Source: Fistulifera solaris (taxonomy: Eukaryota > Bacillariophyta > Bacillariophyceae > Naviculales > Stauroneidaceae). From it: 64,000 bases of DNA. Position numbers and translations under genes: made by a program. Shown one piece after another: positions 45,842 to 56,528 of the stretch. Position 1 is the first letter of the stretch, and each line of letters begins with the position of its first letter. The stretch lies in assembly GCA_030295235.1 (NCBI GenBank), contig AP026123.1:1736001-1800000 (forward strand), read 5' to 3'. A model generated the notes under the pieces. It had not been told where the DNA came from. It did not search any database and saw nothing but the letters and a program-made list of their open reading frames with translations.

Positions 45842-46339
45842 AACTACTCCGTAACATAAAAAAATATTAATTCAAAACTTACATACATAGGTACATAGGG
45901 GACAAAGTGCACACATCGGCGGTCTCCTTCATTTTAAAAGAGACTTTTCTTCTCAAAACTTCCAAGAAGATCTATGCTTGTTGTTTGACGAGAGTGTATG
46001 AAGACTTTGCCAATTCAATTTCAATTGCCTCGCTTGGACGAACGGCGTTAGCATCAATACCGGTACGAGGGAATGTGTGACGATGACAATTCTCGAGCGC
46101 GGATCCGTTCACAAACGCCGATAGACGAAAGATCCAGATGGACGGACGACTGATGAAGGCTGGTCGACTATAGCTTTTTCTGTGGAAAAAAGAGCTCTTT
46201 CAACAAGTACGTGGTCGACAGGTCGTCCTCAGTGACGTTGGTCACCTCAAACGCCAAGTAGTAAACGACAACAACCTCGTCGGTTTATAAGTGCAACACA
46301 TTTTCATTCCTTTGGTTTGCAATAATATCTCTCAACAAG
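45842..46339. promoter_or_regulatory. FNR upstream region overlapping a minus-strand coding-like segment
   Basis: 498 bp. A TATA-like TTTATAA lies at about 46283-46289, 51 bp before the FNR start. Most of the rest is coding-like on the minus strand. Confidence 0.4.
45972..46284 (-). CDS. Coding-like segment of an unrecognised gene
   Basis: About 104 codons on the minus strand, ending TAG at 45972. The first part reads VVVVYYLAFEVTNVTEDD...LLKELFFPQKK. After a shift in an A run near 46170 the second reads SRPAFISRPSIWIFRLSAFVNGS and PRTGIDANAVRPSEAIEIELAKSSYTLV. Amino-acid content and absence of stops in the joined frame look like real protein, and the break is of the same kind as in the confident genes here. 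An in-frame stop just upstream and no ATG mean an earlier exon would have to lie opposite FNR. No family recognised. Confidence 0.4.
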
Positions 46340-47574
46340 ATGAAGACTGCTTTTTTCGCTGCCTGTGTTGCATCTGCTGCTGCGTTTGCCCCTAGCACCA
46401 AGCCTGCTTTCGGGTGAGTATTTTTCCGACCCATGTGTCGTTTACCGACGAAGCACGCGACCGAAAGATCTCGCTTCGCGGAGGGTCTTTGAAGAAACGT
46501 GTCCGTCGCTCTCAACGAATCCAAATTTAATTTGATTTGCGTAGTGAAAGCTCTCGTTGGCTTTGGTAACCGGCCTTTTTCTCACGCATGTTTACCCCTT
46601 TGTTTCATTTTTGACACTCGCCTAACAGCACTTCGTTGGCCGGAAAGCAAGATTTCCTCGAGGCTGAGCCTTATTGGGACCAATCGACTGTTCCTGTCAA
46701 TGTGTACAAGAACAAGGCCCCTTTCACCGGAAAGGTTGTCTCCACCAAGCGCATCGTTGGACCCAAGGCCACCGGTGAGACCTGCCACATCATTATCGAC
46801 CACAATGGTGACTTTCCCTACTGGGAGGGACAATCATGGGGTGTCATCCCCCCGGGTGTCCGTGAAAAGGACGGAAAACCCCACAGTGTCCGTCTTTACT
46901 CGATCGCCTCTTCCCGATACGGTGACGACATGACCGGAAAGACGGGAAGTCTTTGCGTGCGTCGTGCCACCTACTGGTGCCCGGAGCTCAAGGCCGAGGA
47001 CCCCGCCAAGAAGGGTATCTGCTCCAACTTCTTGTGCGACACCAAGCCGGGTGATGAAATCCAAATGACTGGACCCGCCGGAAAAGTGATGCTCATCCCC
47101 GAGGAGAACCCCAACACCGACTTGATCATGGTGGCCACCGGTACCGGAATTGCCCCCTACCGTGGTTTCATCCGCCGTCTATTCTTCGAAGACACCCCCG
47201 CCGCCAACGCCTACAAGGGCACTGCTTGGCTTTTCATGGGTGTTGCCAACTCGGACGCCCTCCTTTACGACGATGAGCTCCAAGAGGTGAAGAAGAAGTT
47301 CCCCAACAACTTCCGTCTCGACTACGCCTTGAGCCGAGAACAGGAGAACAAGAAGGGTGGCAAGATGTACGTCCAAGACAAGGTTGAGGAGTACGCTGAC
47401 GAGATTTTCACCAAGCTCGACAATGGTGCCCACATCTACTTCTGCGGTCTTAAGGGTATGATGCCTGGAATCCAGGATATGCTCAAGAGCGTTGCCGAGA
47501 GCAAGAAGATCGACTACGAAGAGTGGGTCAAGGAGCTCAAGGCCAAGAAGCAGTGGCACGTCGAGGTCTACTAA
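46340..47574 (+). CDS. petH: Ferredoxin-NADP+ reductase, plastid
   Basis: Last enzyme of linear photosynthetic electron flow, passing electrons from ferredoxin to NADP+ in the plastid. The N-terminus [19 protein letters not shown] is a textbook diatom plastid-targeting start (signal peptide, then AFAP). Conserved motifs: VRLYSIASS (FAD binding), a Cys-containing [23 protein letters not shown] (NADP pyrophosphate), [35 protein letters not shown] and the C-terminal WHVEVY with the terminal Tyr that stacks on FAD. Exon 1 46340-46413, a 215-bp intron (GTGAGT to TAACAG, the longest here), exon 2 46629-47574. 339 residues. Codon use is C-rich at third positions, typical of high expression. Confidence 0.96.
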
Positions 47575-47798
47575 ATGCTCTCGTACGAGTCTTTGGTATT
47601 TTAGCGATAAACGTTCTTAATTCTAGCTTTCGTCGTCACGCATAGTTCCTTGTCATCTATTCTATTTTTAGAGAAAATGAGTAGTCTGATTTATCATTAT
47701 GATCTCTCAAGTACCTACGTAGAAAATTCATTCGAAGCCAACCAGACTAATGAAGACCTCGTTATTATTTTTACTTCAACTACTCGCTATTCGTCCTT

Positions 47799-48685
47799 TT
47801 ATAGAACAGGCATCGGAGGCTTGGTTATGTGAGACGTCTTGGTTTTAACGACTTCATCAATGATTCCGTAGTCAACAGCCTCTTCGGGTGTCATGAAGAA
47901 ATCACGATCACAGTCCGCCTCAATCTTGTCTTTCGGCTGACCACAGTAGTCCGCAATATAGGTATTCAAGACTTCACGAATGAAGAGAATCTCCTTGGCT
48001 TGAATTTCAATATCCGCTGCCTGACCTTGTGCTCCACCCAAAGGTTGATGAATCATGATCCGCGAGTTGGGCAGCGCTCGTCGTTTGCCTTTCGCGCCAG
48101 CACCCAACAAGAAGGCACCCATACTCGCCGCCATACCGAAACACACCGTCGAAACATCGCACGGAACGTATTGCATGGTATCGTAAATTGCCATACCCGC
48201 CGAAACACTTCCACCCGGCGAATTGATGTACAGGGTAATATCTTTCTTGGGATCTTCGTTGGCTAAATAAAGAAGCTGCGCTACCAAAACATTGGCAACT
48301 TCGTCGTCAACACCCTGTCCTAAAAGCAGAATTCGATCTTTCAAAAGACGAGAAATAACATCCATTTGTCCTTTTTCCGTGTCAATCATAGGCATTCGCA
48401 CAGGATTTGTGGGAGGCTTGTCGTCCGGGTCCTTGCGACGAGGATCCACCTATCACCCAGTTAACCAAGGGCAAGAAAATCGAGTAGTGAGTCAAATAGT
48501 CGCAAAAGAGAATTGATAGCTCGCAAAATAATCATTGAAAAACATGAACATACCTCTGGCTGGGGTTCGTCGGGCATCATGGTCCATTTGGAACTAATCA
48601 TGCTGTTCACAATGGACGACTGCGGCGAATACGCCGAAAAGGCCGAAGCAGCGATCGGGAGTAACAAGGTAGTAAAGAACTTCAT
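47799..48685 (-). CDS. clpP: ClpP protease proteolytic subunit, plastid-targeted
   Basis: Serine peptidase subunit of the Clp protease, here nuclear-encoded with a plastid presequence: [21 protein letters not shown] has the signal peptide and ASAF cleavage motif. Catalytic residues are in [13 protein letters not shown] (Ser) and [19 protein letters not shown] (His), with the Asp in the expected C-terminal region ([19 protein letters not shown]). [20 protein letters not shown] is also conserved. Exon 1 48685-48554, 104-bp phase-0 intron (GTATGT to GATAG), exon 2 48449-47799. 260 residues. The residues just before the mature start ([12 protein letters not shown]) form a polar linker. Confidence 0.95.
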
Positions 48686-49068
48686 TTGTAAAAGGCACTT
48701 TCAATCTGTTTGAAACGAACCTGAATGGAACTCTCGTTGTGTTATGTTGCTGTTTTGCGGTTTTGCTTCACGTCGATTATCCGTGTGGAAGAACCGGGAC
48801 TTGGAACTCGAGACTTACACGCACCAATGTGCGGCTCCACCGGTTTGTTTGTGACGTGGAGCTTTAAATTCGTGAATGACCTCCTCGTGTTTCAACGGAA
48901 AGGGTGCGCCGGCTTGCTTATTAGCCAATCGACGTTGAAGATCTAACATCGATAGTCAACGGAGAAAAACGACATAAAATAACTGTTAATCTCATACTAA
49001 TCATTACAACGGAAAGTGGGACGCAGCTTGACTATACTCTTTTCGCAACCTAAAAAACGCAAGAAAGC
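48686..49068. promoter_or_regulatory. Two-way promoter of clpP and the DUF1769 gene
   Basis: 383 bp between divergent genes. No gene, repeat or long palindrome seen. Confidence 0.4.
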
Positions 49069-50952
49069 ATGAAGGCAAAAAGCAATAATCATCACAGCAT
49101 TCAATTCCTTGGATCAACAAGAACAATGGTGGTGGACTCCGAAGAGAGCAACCATAGCTCTCGTACATCCGTCGAGAAAAATGCCATGTCTTCTTCGAAA
49201 AAGCGCGGACAAGCCCGGCGTTCGTTCGTATTTTTCCGACCCAAGGACACCCCGTCACCGCCAACGATGAAACGTTCATGGAGAAGACGAAAAAGTAATA
49301 GTAGTAGCCGTCACAGTATACGCATTGACGCGGAAACGAGTTCGACCGAAGACACCGAAAAAGAATTGACGGATGCCATGATGCGGACGACGATTGTTCC
49401 TACAGCGAAAATTTCCAGAGAACGCAAAGATGAAAAAACAGAGCGTCAGGAATTACAACAAAGTGCACCACCCCTTACCGAAGCGACGGCTATCTTACAG
49501 CATTCTTACCTGGAACTCTTATGTGGGTCCTCTAATGCAGTCGGTGAGAATACTCTTTACCAAAGAAAAAATACTCTCCCGGATGATCCGACCATACAAG
49601 AGTCGATTGAATGTATTTTTGCTTCTCAACTCGCCGAAGGATTACCCAGTTTATTGATGGGAGATGACGAAGATGATGACGATAGCACGGATTTGGGGGA
49701 TCGTTTAGTGGCACCATCAACGTTACAACAATCTCTGTTCAAGAGTCGATGTCATTATATTCTCGAGGGAACACCACCACCCGCGTCGAAACCCAAAAAA
49801 CAACATGTACATAGCACTTTAATCCATTTACAAACGATGGATTCATCGGGACAAATTGAGATTGCGGAAGACTTCGAAAGCTCTCCATCCATGTCAGAAC
49901 GGTGTGTATGCTGCAGGCAGTCGAGACCGGCGCTCGATCCGAAGCATTGGCCTCAACGACCGCTGCTGCTCCGCCCAACACCCGGAAGTGGGACGAAAAT
50001 AAAAGGAATTCGATTTTCCGGATCCTCGGAATATATTTGGACTGCCGAGAAATCGGTTTTGACATGGCCGACTTATTTGAAATTACATTGGGGAATTCCG
50101 GAATCATCGCCACGAGGATCGTGGAATCCTCCCGACGTCACGATGTGCGACCAGTGTATGATTTTGCCAATTAACAACGGAAATGAGACTCTGGGTGAAA
50201 GTTTAGTGACCGACTTTTACACAGATCTTTTTGAAGGAACTTTGCTTCTTCGGTTAAGAAAAAGCGAGGGAACAACGCCGCAAAAGTACGATGATTCCAT
50301 TGGGTACTTTGCCAATATGAACCGTAGATACCAAGTTGTCGTACGTGGGCGTTTTCGAAAGGATATTCGATGGACTGAATGTCTCACGGGATTTGAGCTC
50401 AGTCGACCTTGTGGAAAATTGCCTCCGAAGTGGATGTTGAACGGGGCGTTAAAGGTTCTTAGTTTCTTTGCACCACAGCTACAAGCCAAAATTGATACGA
50501 AAAACCCCTCTACAATGTCTCCACTTGGCAGTACTCCTCAGTGCCTTGTGGTAGAGGAAAGTGATTCACTGACGATGAGCAAAATTGACGCCCCACAATC
50601 GGAACCAGAGGAAGTGTCGAAAACGCTGCTTGGCAAAGCATCAAGTGCCACGTCTTCCATGCAACGAGCCCGCTATCGGAAGAAAGTTTTCGATAAATTA
50701 TTTTCACAAAACAGTCCTATACCGGTTACCGACTGTTCAAAACTTTATACATTTGAGTTTCTCCAGCATCTCATCAACTTTGATGAATTTTCGGTGGAAC
50801 TCGGTTCCGTCTTGGGCGCTATACGGCTTCAAGAACTCTTGGATGGACAACCCTTGCAAATCATGGCTACTCATTTTGAGCGAAGGTTGTGGTCCTTTGA
50901 CATATGGCACGAAATGTTAGTAGAAGATGCTCTTCGTAGTGATCAGGCTTAA
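49069..50952 (+). CDS. DUF1769 family protein
   Basis: 627 residues, one exon. The C-terminal half carries the DUF1769 pattern: LLRPTPGSGTKIKGIRFSG, DFYTDLFEGTLLLRLR, YFANMNRRYQVVVRGRFRK, WTECLTGFELSRP, LPPKWMLNGALKVLSFFAPQL and STMSPLGSTPQCLVVE. The family is best known from fungi (UPF0590) and has no established function. The first ~280 residues are Ser/Arg-rich, disordered and acidic in places (DDEDDDDST), a feature of this protein. A CVCCRQS and a CDQCMI pair could bind metal. The ATG at 49069 is the first in frame; a start about 18 residues downstream is possible. Confidence 0.7.
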   Translation: MKAKSNNHHSIQFLGSTRTMVVDSEESNHSSRTSVEKNAMSSSKKRGQARRSFVFFRPKDTPSPPTMKRSWRRRKSNSSSRHSIRIDAETSSTEDTEKELTDAMMRTTIVPTAKISRERKDEKTERQELQQSAPPLTEATAILQHSYLELLCGSSNAVGENTLYQRKNTLPDDPTIQESIECIFASQLAEGLPSLLMGDDEDDDDSTDLGDRLVAPSTLQQSLFKSRCHYILEGTPPPASKPKKQHVHSTLIHLQTMDSSGQIEIAEDFESSPSMSERCVCCRQSRPALDPKHWPQRPLLLRPTPGSGTKIKGIRFSGSSEYIWTAEKSVLTWPTYLKLHWGIPESSPRGSWNPPDVTMCDQCMILPINNGNETLGESLVTDFYTDLFEGTLLLRLRKSEGTTPQKYDDSIGYFANMNRRYQVVVRGRFRKDIRWTECLTGFELSRPCGKLPPKWMLNGALKVLSFFAPQLQAKIDTKNPSTMSPLGSTPQCLVVEESDSLTMSKIDAPQSEPEEVSKTLLGKASSATSSMQRARYRKKVFDKLFSQNSPIPVTDCSKLYTFEFLQHLINFDEFSVELGSVLGAIRLQELLDGQPLQIMATHFERRLWSFDIWHEMLVEDALRSDQA

Positions 50953-51025
50953 TGGTCACTCATTATGATGTACATACACTAACCTAGAATGGAGTGATTA
51001 CACTACTACTCGGTAGTTCTATACT

Positions 51026-52120
51026 TTATGATGAAAAGTTATCCGCAGCCAAACAATCTTTCAGTAGCATCGCCGCATGAAGCTGAATGGAAGCGTTAAG
51101 CCTATCGTAATCATGCTGGCCTTCCACGAGACCCCAGTTGGAAATATTGAATTCCTCTTCCACGCGCGCGGCTTCCATAGCCGCGTCAACGTCTTTAATA
51201 CTTCCGCTCTTACCCAGTAACAGAAAAAGTGCCAACAACATGCTCTTGGTTTCAATCGTCATGGCGTGCAACGCCGTCAAATGCCAAGCATCGAGCGAAT
51301 GCACCACATTGTGACAGGCTTGTTGCAATTCGGGCGGATGGGGCAATTGTTTCTGTTTGGCCATAAGCATACTTTCGGCATGTCCCATGGCGACACCGGG
51401 AGCGTATCCTCCACTCCATGCGGTGATCCAGGCATGTACATCTTTCCAAGCGGATTGTTGACGACGATGGATGCTGCGTTCTTCCATAGGATCGGCCCAG
51501 TAACAGACCGTGTCCGTGCGCAGATAGCGCAGAATGTTGTTTTGATAAAATTCGGTAGCCTGTGCCGTCTGATCAATGGAAGTAGCCACCAAGGTCATGA
51601 GCGGCATTTGCGTGGGATTAATGACATCGACAACTTGACAATTCCATTCGGCGGCGAGCGCGTACGCTAGATTCTCCGAGGGGACGGCGAGCGGATGTCC
51701 TAAAGGCGTCTTCAAAGGACGTTCGTCCAGTCGAATCGTGAACCACTTTAGCTCGTTCTCCAGTGGTTCGTTTGATCCTGGTACACGTAATTGGAGCATC
51801 TGAGATTGTTGTTGCTTGTCGCCGCCGCGAACGACACCGGATGCACTGTCGGTATTGTCAACGCCCGCTGAAATAGGAGACTCTTGCATCGACTTGTTGT
51901 CTTTATTGGGTTTCTTTCTTTCCTCCCAAACTGGAGGACATGATACTACATCGACATGAACGTAAAATCGTCTACGGCGTTCCGGTCCGGTTGCCTTTCG
52001 TTCGGAGAAAAATCGACGGGCAATTGATGACGATGATTCCTTTGACGCTCGGTGAGGGCCTCCGCAACCCACAATGCAGCGTCGCAGATTTCGCGGAATA
52101 GAAGCTCGTGTAATGTACAT
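51026..52120 (-). CDS. ATP12: ATP12-like F1-ATPase assembly factor, mitochondrial
   Basis: Chaperone that binds the F1 alpha subunit during assembly of mitochondrial ATP synthase. 364 residues. Basic presequence (MYITRASIPRNLRRCIVGCG, later SIARRFFSERKATGPERRRR). Conserved core: WFTIRLDERPLKTPLGHPLAVPSENLAYALAAEWNCQ (family: V.LDGRPLKTP...A...AAEW), INPTQMPLMTLVATSIDQT, YLRTDTVCYWAD, SLDAWHLTALHAMTIETKSMLLALFLL and VEEEFNISNWGLVEGQHDYD. An insertion of ~40 polar residues after FYVHVDVV is unusual for the family. No frame break. Confidence 0.93.
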   Translation of the reverse strand: MYITRASIPRNLRRCIVGCGGPHRASKESSSSIARRFFSERKATGPERRRRFYVHVDVVSCPPVWEERKKPNKDNKSMQESPISAGVDNTDSASGVVRGGDKQQQSQMLQLRVPGSNEPLENELKWFTIRLDERPLKTPLGHPLAVPSENLAYALAAEWNCQVVDVINPTQMPLMTLVATSIDQTAQATEFYQNNILRYLRTDTVCYWADPMEERSIHRRQQSAWKDVHAWITAWSGGYAPGVAMGHAESMLMAKQKQLPHPPELQQACHNVVHSLDAWHLTALHAMTIETKSMLLALFLLLGKSGSIKDVDAAMEAARVEEEFNISNWGLVEGQHDYDRLNASIQLHAAMLLKDCLAADNFSS

Positions 52121-52637
52121 GGCATGCAGATTCTATTTAGGAGCACAACGTCGACTTGATCAATCTATGATGAGTGATGAATGATGAGGTACAGTAAACG
52201 AAAAACGAAATGGCGGAAAAGTCGAAAAAATGGACCGACAAATGGTTAGCTAATGAAAAATGAGATTCCGAATTCCTCTTTTGAACTGCCTGTCGTCCGT
52301 CGTGCGGAGGAATCTTTTTCGAATCTTTTCATCGTCCGAGCTAGAGCGCCGATCATCCACATCACAACTGATGGCTGATGGCCAATGACAAGATTTGAAT
52401 AGATGTCTGTTAATACTACAGTATCAAGGTAAGCGATGCTGTTTGCAACTGTTAACGAGGAGAAAACGAGATTGTGGAAAAATATTTGATAAAAATGTAG
52501 ATGATAATATAATGGTCTAAATGTAAATTGCATTCGTGTCTTGCAAAGGATTTGACGACGCACAAATGCATAGAAAATTCGAGGGAACCAGAGAGTAGTA
52601 ACGATATTGTCGCTCGGAAAATATCTTTCGTTCTGTA
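52121..52637. other. Intergenic region
   Basis: No gene seen on either strand. Confidence 0.35.
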
Positions 52638-52883
52638 TTACGCCAACATGCGCAACAAATGTTGCGCTGCCTCGGCGTCCTGACGTTTCTTCTCTTGTTC
52701 CTGAAAACGACGAATGTCGTCGAGATTATAAAACAAGACTTGCTTCACACTGGGGGTGACACTTGGTAGAAGGTGTGTCACAACACTATCGTTGAATGAG
52801 ACAGAGAGTCGGCGCAAGGCTTTCTTGTGAGGACGAGCACAAACGGCAACATCCCGGCTTCGCTTGTTGTGAGCTTTGGTCAT
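52638..52883 (-). CDS. Small conserved protein, VSF/LFY/RRFQ family (member 2)
   Basis: 81 residues, ATG at 52883. Shares VSFNDSV, then VKQVLFYNLDDIRRFQEQEKKRQ and a final LLRML with the protein at 41988-42293 (VSFSEDV; LKRALFYDQHDLRRFQVQEKYRR; QLRRM). The shared segment is about 55 residues. The N-terminus is short and basic (NKRSRD, RPHKKALRRL), which might send it to the nucleus. No known domain recognised. The two genes are on opposite strands 10 kb apart, so this is a dispersed, not tandem, duplication. Confidence 0.7.
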   Translation of the reverse strand: MTKAHNKRSRDVAVCARPHKKALRRLSVSFNDSVVTHLLPSVTPSVKQVLFYNLDDIRRFQEQEKKRQDAEAAQHLLRMLA

Positions 52884-53706
52884 GGTGGGTCTGTTTCTTG
52901 TTGTTATGTATAAACATACCCCTTTCGTTTTATGCCGTAGATTCGTTTCGAAGTTTTGAAATAAGTGTCAAACGATGATTTGTTGTTTCAGCAGAGACAA
53001 CAATAATGCAAAAGTCCGACGATCGATTCGAGAAATTGGGGACCAACACATGGGGCAACTTTTGTGTGGCTCGTAGCATCGACCGTGGTGGGGGCAATAG
53101 GCCATCGCCACTCCGAGGGTCACAGTTCTGGCTAACGCACAACGCACACAGCCAAAATTCAAATCAATCGTGATGTCGCAGAAACGTTGATTCTATCAAA
53201 TAAAGTGTACTAATTTTATATGTACAGTTATTTTCGTTCGTAGCCACGAAAATTCAAGCAAGTCACGAGGTTCAAATTTTGAGTGTGACTTAGAATGTAC
53301 ACAGAGCTCGCATTCATTCGGAACAAACCGAATTGCCGTGTCGCAGAGAGAGCATCGGTGACGGATCTCGGATCAATCGAATCTTTCCTCGCAAAAACCA
53401 CGATCACCTGCCATCACGGAAATGCCGCGTCTTTATGGGAACAATCGAGACACCATCATCACAAGTGTCAAGAAGATTTTCTTTGACGAGCATTCATGTG
53501 ACTGACTTCGGAAAATGCTTGCCGAAATCCCGTCTCTAGCTAAGACTACTACAAACTACAAAGCAGGAGCCCGATCGAAATAACGTAGAAGTCATCTAGC
53601 TAGTTACGTGGGCGCAATATTAGAGGGAGTTTTAGTCGGCAGATCTACATATCTCGTTCACCTAAGAAACTATATTTTATTCCTTCATTAGCTATAGTTA
53701 TCTGAT
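52884..53706. other. Intergenic region with a Cys/His-rich open frame
   Basis: Apart from the open frame at 52968-53165 (minus) nothing is supported. The 53200-53700 part looks non-coding. Confidence 0.35.
52968..53165 (-). CDS. Possible Cys/His-rich small protein or exon
   Basis: About 66 codons, stop near 52968, no ATG before the Cys-rich part except one inside it. The sequence GCVRC...YCPHHGRCYEPHKSCPMCW has four CxxC/CxxH-like pairs spaced as in small zinc-binding domains. The frame is closed upstream by a stop at about 53183. It could be a downstream exon or chance. Confidence 0.25.
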   Translation of the reverse strand, partial: DLNFGCVRCALARTVTLGVAMAYCPHHGRCYEPHKSCPMCWSPISRIDRRTFALLLSLLKQQIIV

Positions 53707-56174
53707 TTATTCTTTCTTCGGCGTGTAAAGCCCGACCTGATCCAACAAGAACGCATAATCGAACGCCAGCTCTCTCAAATACTTGTATCGATCACTTGCA
53801 CTGAAATGCCCAGCGCTCATGTCTGTCTTCAAGCAAACTGGACCAGAATCCGGGCTTTGAAGGTGACGCAAAGTCGCAGCAAACTTGGCAGGCTCCCAAA
53901 ACTGTACACGAGGATCGTGAAGACCGCACGTCAACAAACAAGCTGGGTATGTTTTTCCAGGTTGAACATTCTCCATGGGACTATATTCCATCATATATTT
54001 ATGATACTTCTCTTCAGACGGGTTTCCCCATTCTTCCCATTCTACAATGGTCAAAGGAATGGAAGCATCTGCCATGGTACAGCATACATCGACAAATGGT
54101 ACTCCCAGAATAGCTGCTTGAAATAGCTCAGGAGATTGGTTAATCGAGGCTCCAATCAACAGGCCACCAGCGCTTCGTCCCTCACACGAAAGGAGTTTTG
54201 GCGTGGTTAGCTTGCGATCTTCCACCAACCACCGTCCCACATCGACAAAATCATTGAAGGTGTTTTTCTTGCAAAGATACTTAGCACCGTTGGGCTCCTC
54301 GTACCACTGCCGACCCATTTCAGCACCGCCACGAATGTGCGCAATCACGTACACGACGCCCCGGTTTAGCAGTGCGAGCCGCGTGGCACGAAAATCGGCT
54401 TCCACAGAACTACCGTACGAGCCATAGCCGTACAAGTGCACGTTCACCGGAGTACCGTTGTTCTTGGCGTCGTCCATGACATCTTTGCGATACACAATGG
54501 ACACGGGAATATGGGTGACACCGTCCCGTGATGTCACCGTTGTCCGCTCGCAACCATACAAGGACTTGTCATATCCAGGGACTAGACGCTCTTTGATCAC
54601 TTTGCGCTGACTCGTATCGTCCATGGAGATTTCCAGCGACTGCGACGGGGTCACAAGAGAATCGTAGACCGCCATCATTCGGTCCGTGTCGAATTCGGCA
54701 TGAGACCCCATACTCACATCGTAGGCATCTTCGGTAAACTGCAGTGTTTCCATCTTTGCAGCTACGACAGCGTCGTTCGACTCAGTGAGGTTGTCAGCAT
54801 CTGATGGTACACTGAGAATCCAAATGCGAGGCAAACCACTTTCTCGACCGTATGCAACAACATGCTTCTTAAAGCAGGTGACACTGTCGAGGAACGATCG
54901 TAACCTCCATCAAAGACAGTTCTCATGGAACCATCAGCATCTTTCACTGACACCAGCTTCCATTGGGCTTCGCAGTTGGCGACAGCAGGAGCCGTAAACA
55001 AAGCCATATTGGGCAAGCTGCCTACATTCGACTGAATCCACCACTTCCCATTGCGATGTTCGACGTCGTACAGCACCTTTGGTCGTCGCTTGGCAATACA
55101 TTGTAGGGTGGAGGACGCGTCGTGGAGGTCTAGATAATGTACTTCTGCCGTTTCTTTGCTTTCCACTTGCACAAAGAGATACTTCCCGTCCAAAGATTTG
55201 GAAATCCCCATCCAAAAAAGTTCATCTTTCTCTTCAAACAGTAACTCATCTGGATTCGATCCATCCAGCGTACGGCGATACAGCTGATACGGCCGCTGCG
55301 TTTCATCCATTTTTAGGAAAAAGATGGTATTGTCATCGGCACCCCAGCGTAACGACCCGTAAATTTCCAAGTCATCATCTTGATGGACAATCTCTCCGGT
55401 TGTCAAATCCTTGACGAACAATTGACAAATTTCGTTTCCGCTGAAATCTGCCGCATACGCCAACAGTTTATGAGAAGGAGAGTGTTTGACCGTACCCGTC
55501 GAACAATACGGCTTTCCTTCCGCCAATTCGTTGACATCGAGCACAACTTGCTCTCCCGGCAATATGGGAGTTTCCGCGAGACCATCCCACTCAATGAGTC
55601 CATCTTCGCAAGGACGCGGCGCACGGCAGTGCACCGTGTACGATTTTCCTTGAAACGTGCGTGTGTAATAACTGTACTCCCCATCCGGACGCGGCGTCGT
55701 GTAATCTGTCTCTTGAATACTCGACAACATTTCTTGATACAATTCTTCCCGCAGTCCCTCCAAGTGTGCCGTGACAGCTTGTGTGTATTCATTTTCGGCT
55801 CGCAAATGCTGCTGCACTTCTTCCTTGTCGCGCTTGTCATCCCGCATCCATCCGTAGGGATTGGGTGTCGCCACCGGTGGATCCAGCAATGGTTCTGGCG
55901 AATTCATGCCCTGTCGAGGATATTTCAAATCCCATCCGGGAGGTGCGACTCCTGTATAGTACACGGCATCTTCATCGCGGCGTGCGACGGGAGGTGTTGC
56001 TGTCGTCGACATGTTGTTGGATGATCCGCCGCGCAGTGTCGTCAAAGAAGATGCGATAGCGCGAGAGTACGGTTGGCGAGGATGATGCTTCACCAAAAAG
56101 GCCGTTGCGGAACGGAGAAAGCCAATGTTGGAAATAATGAAAAATGATGAAACTTGCTGAAAGGAAACGAGCAT
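53707..56174 (-). CDS. Oligopeptidase B-like prolyl oligopeptidase family peptidase
   Basis: S9A serine peptidase cutting short peptides, probably after basic residues. About 823 residues across one single-base shift near 54898. The beta-propeller region has PYGWMRDD, EYSYYTRTFQGKSY, LDVNELAEG and EIYGSLRWGADDNTIFF. The catalytic domain has VHLYGYGSYG, RGVVYVIAHIRGGAEMGRQWY, LSCEGRSAGGLLIGA (nucleophile Ser) and SAGHFSASDRY (His). The PYGW...R and G-R-S-A-G-G patterns are those of oligopeptidase B. The N-terminus (SFFIISNIGFLRSATAFLV) is a signal peptide followed by an ATAF motif, so plastid import is possible. Divergent from Z-ISO. Confidence 0.88.
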
Positions 56175-56528
56175 GCTCCTCTTTGTAAGAATGAAGACGA
56201 AAGAGTAGCTCTCTCGTTTTTATGATCCTCCGATGACTCCTGCAATCTTTTTTTTCGTTTTTGGCGAAAGCGGCATCTCTTCTTTTCCGCGCCGCTCTTT
56301 GCGGATCTTTCGAACCGTGCAATAAACGTACCGGTACTCATTTGAAATGCCGAAAGGTACGTCATTCACTCCTCGAAAATGAAACCAAAGAACATCGCAC
56401 CATGATGGCTCTTGAACATTGTTGAACTTGTCGTTACTCCTAATCTATTGTCTTTCGTCAAATCCGTATTGCATTTAAATATCTTCTTCCTTTCACTTTC
56501 TTTCAACTGCGTTAAATAGAACTTAATC
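56175..56528. promoter_or_regulatory. Two-way promoter, peptidase and Z-ISO
   Basis: 354 bp between divergent genes. Rich in CTTT/TTTC runs close to both starts; no palindrome or TATA box found. Confidence 0.35.
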
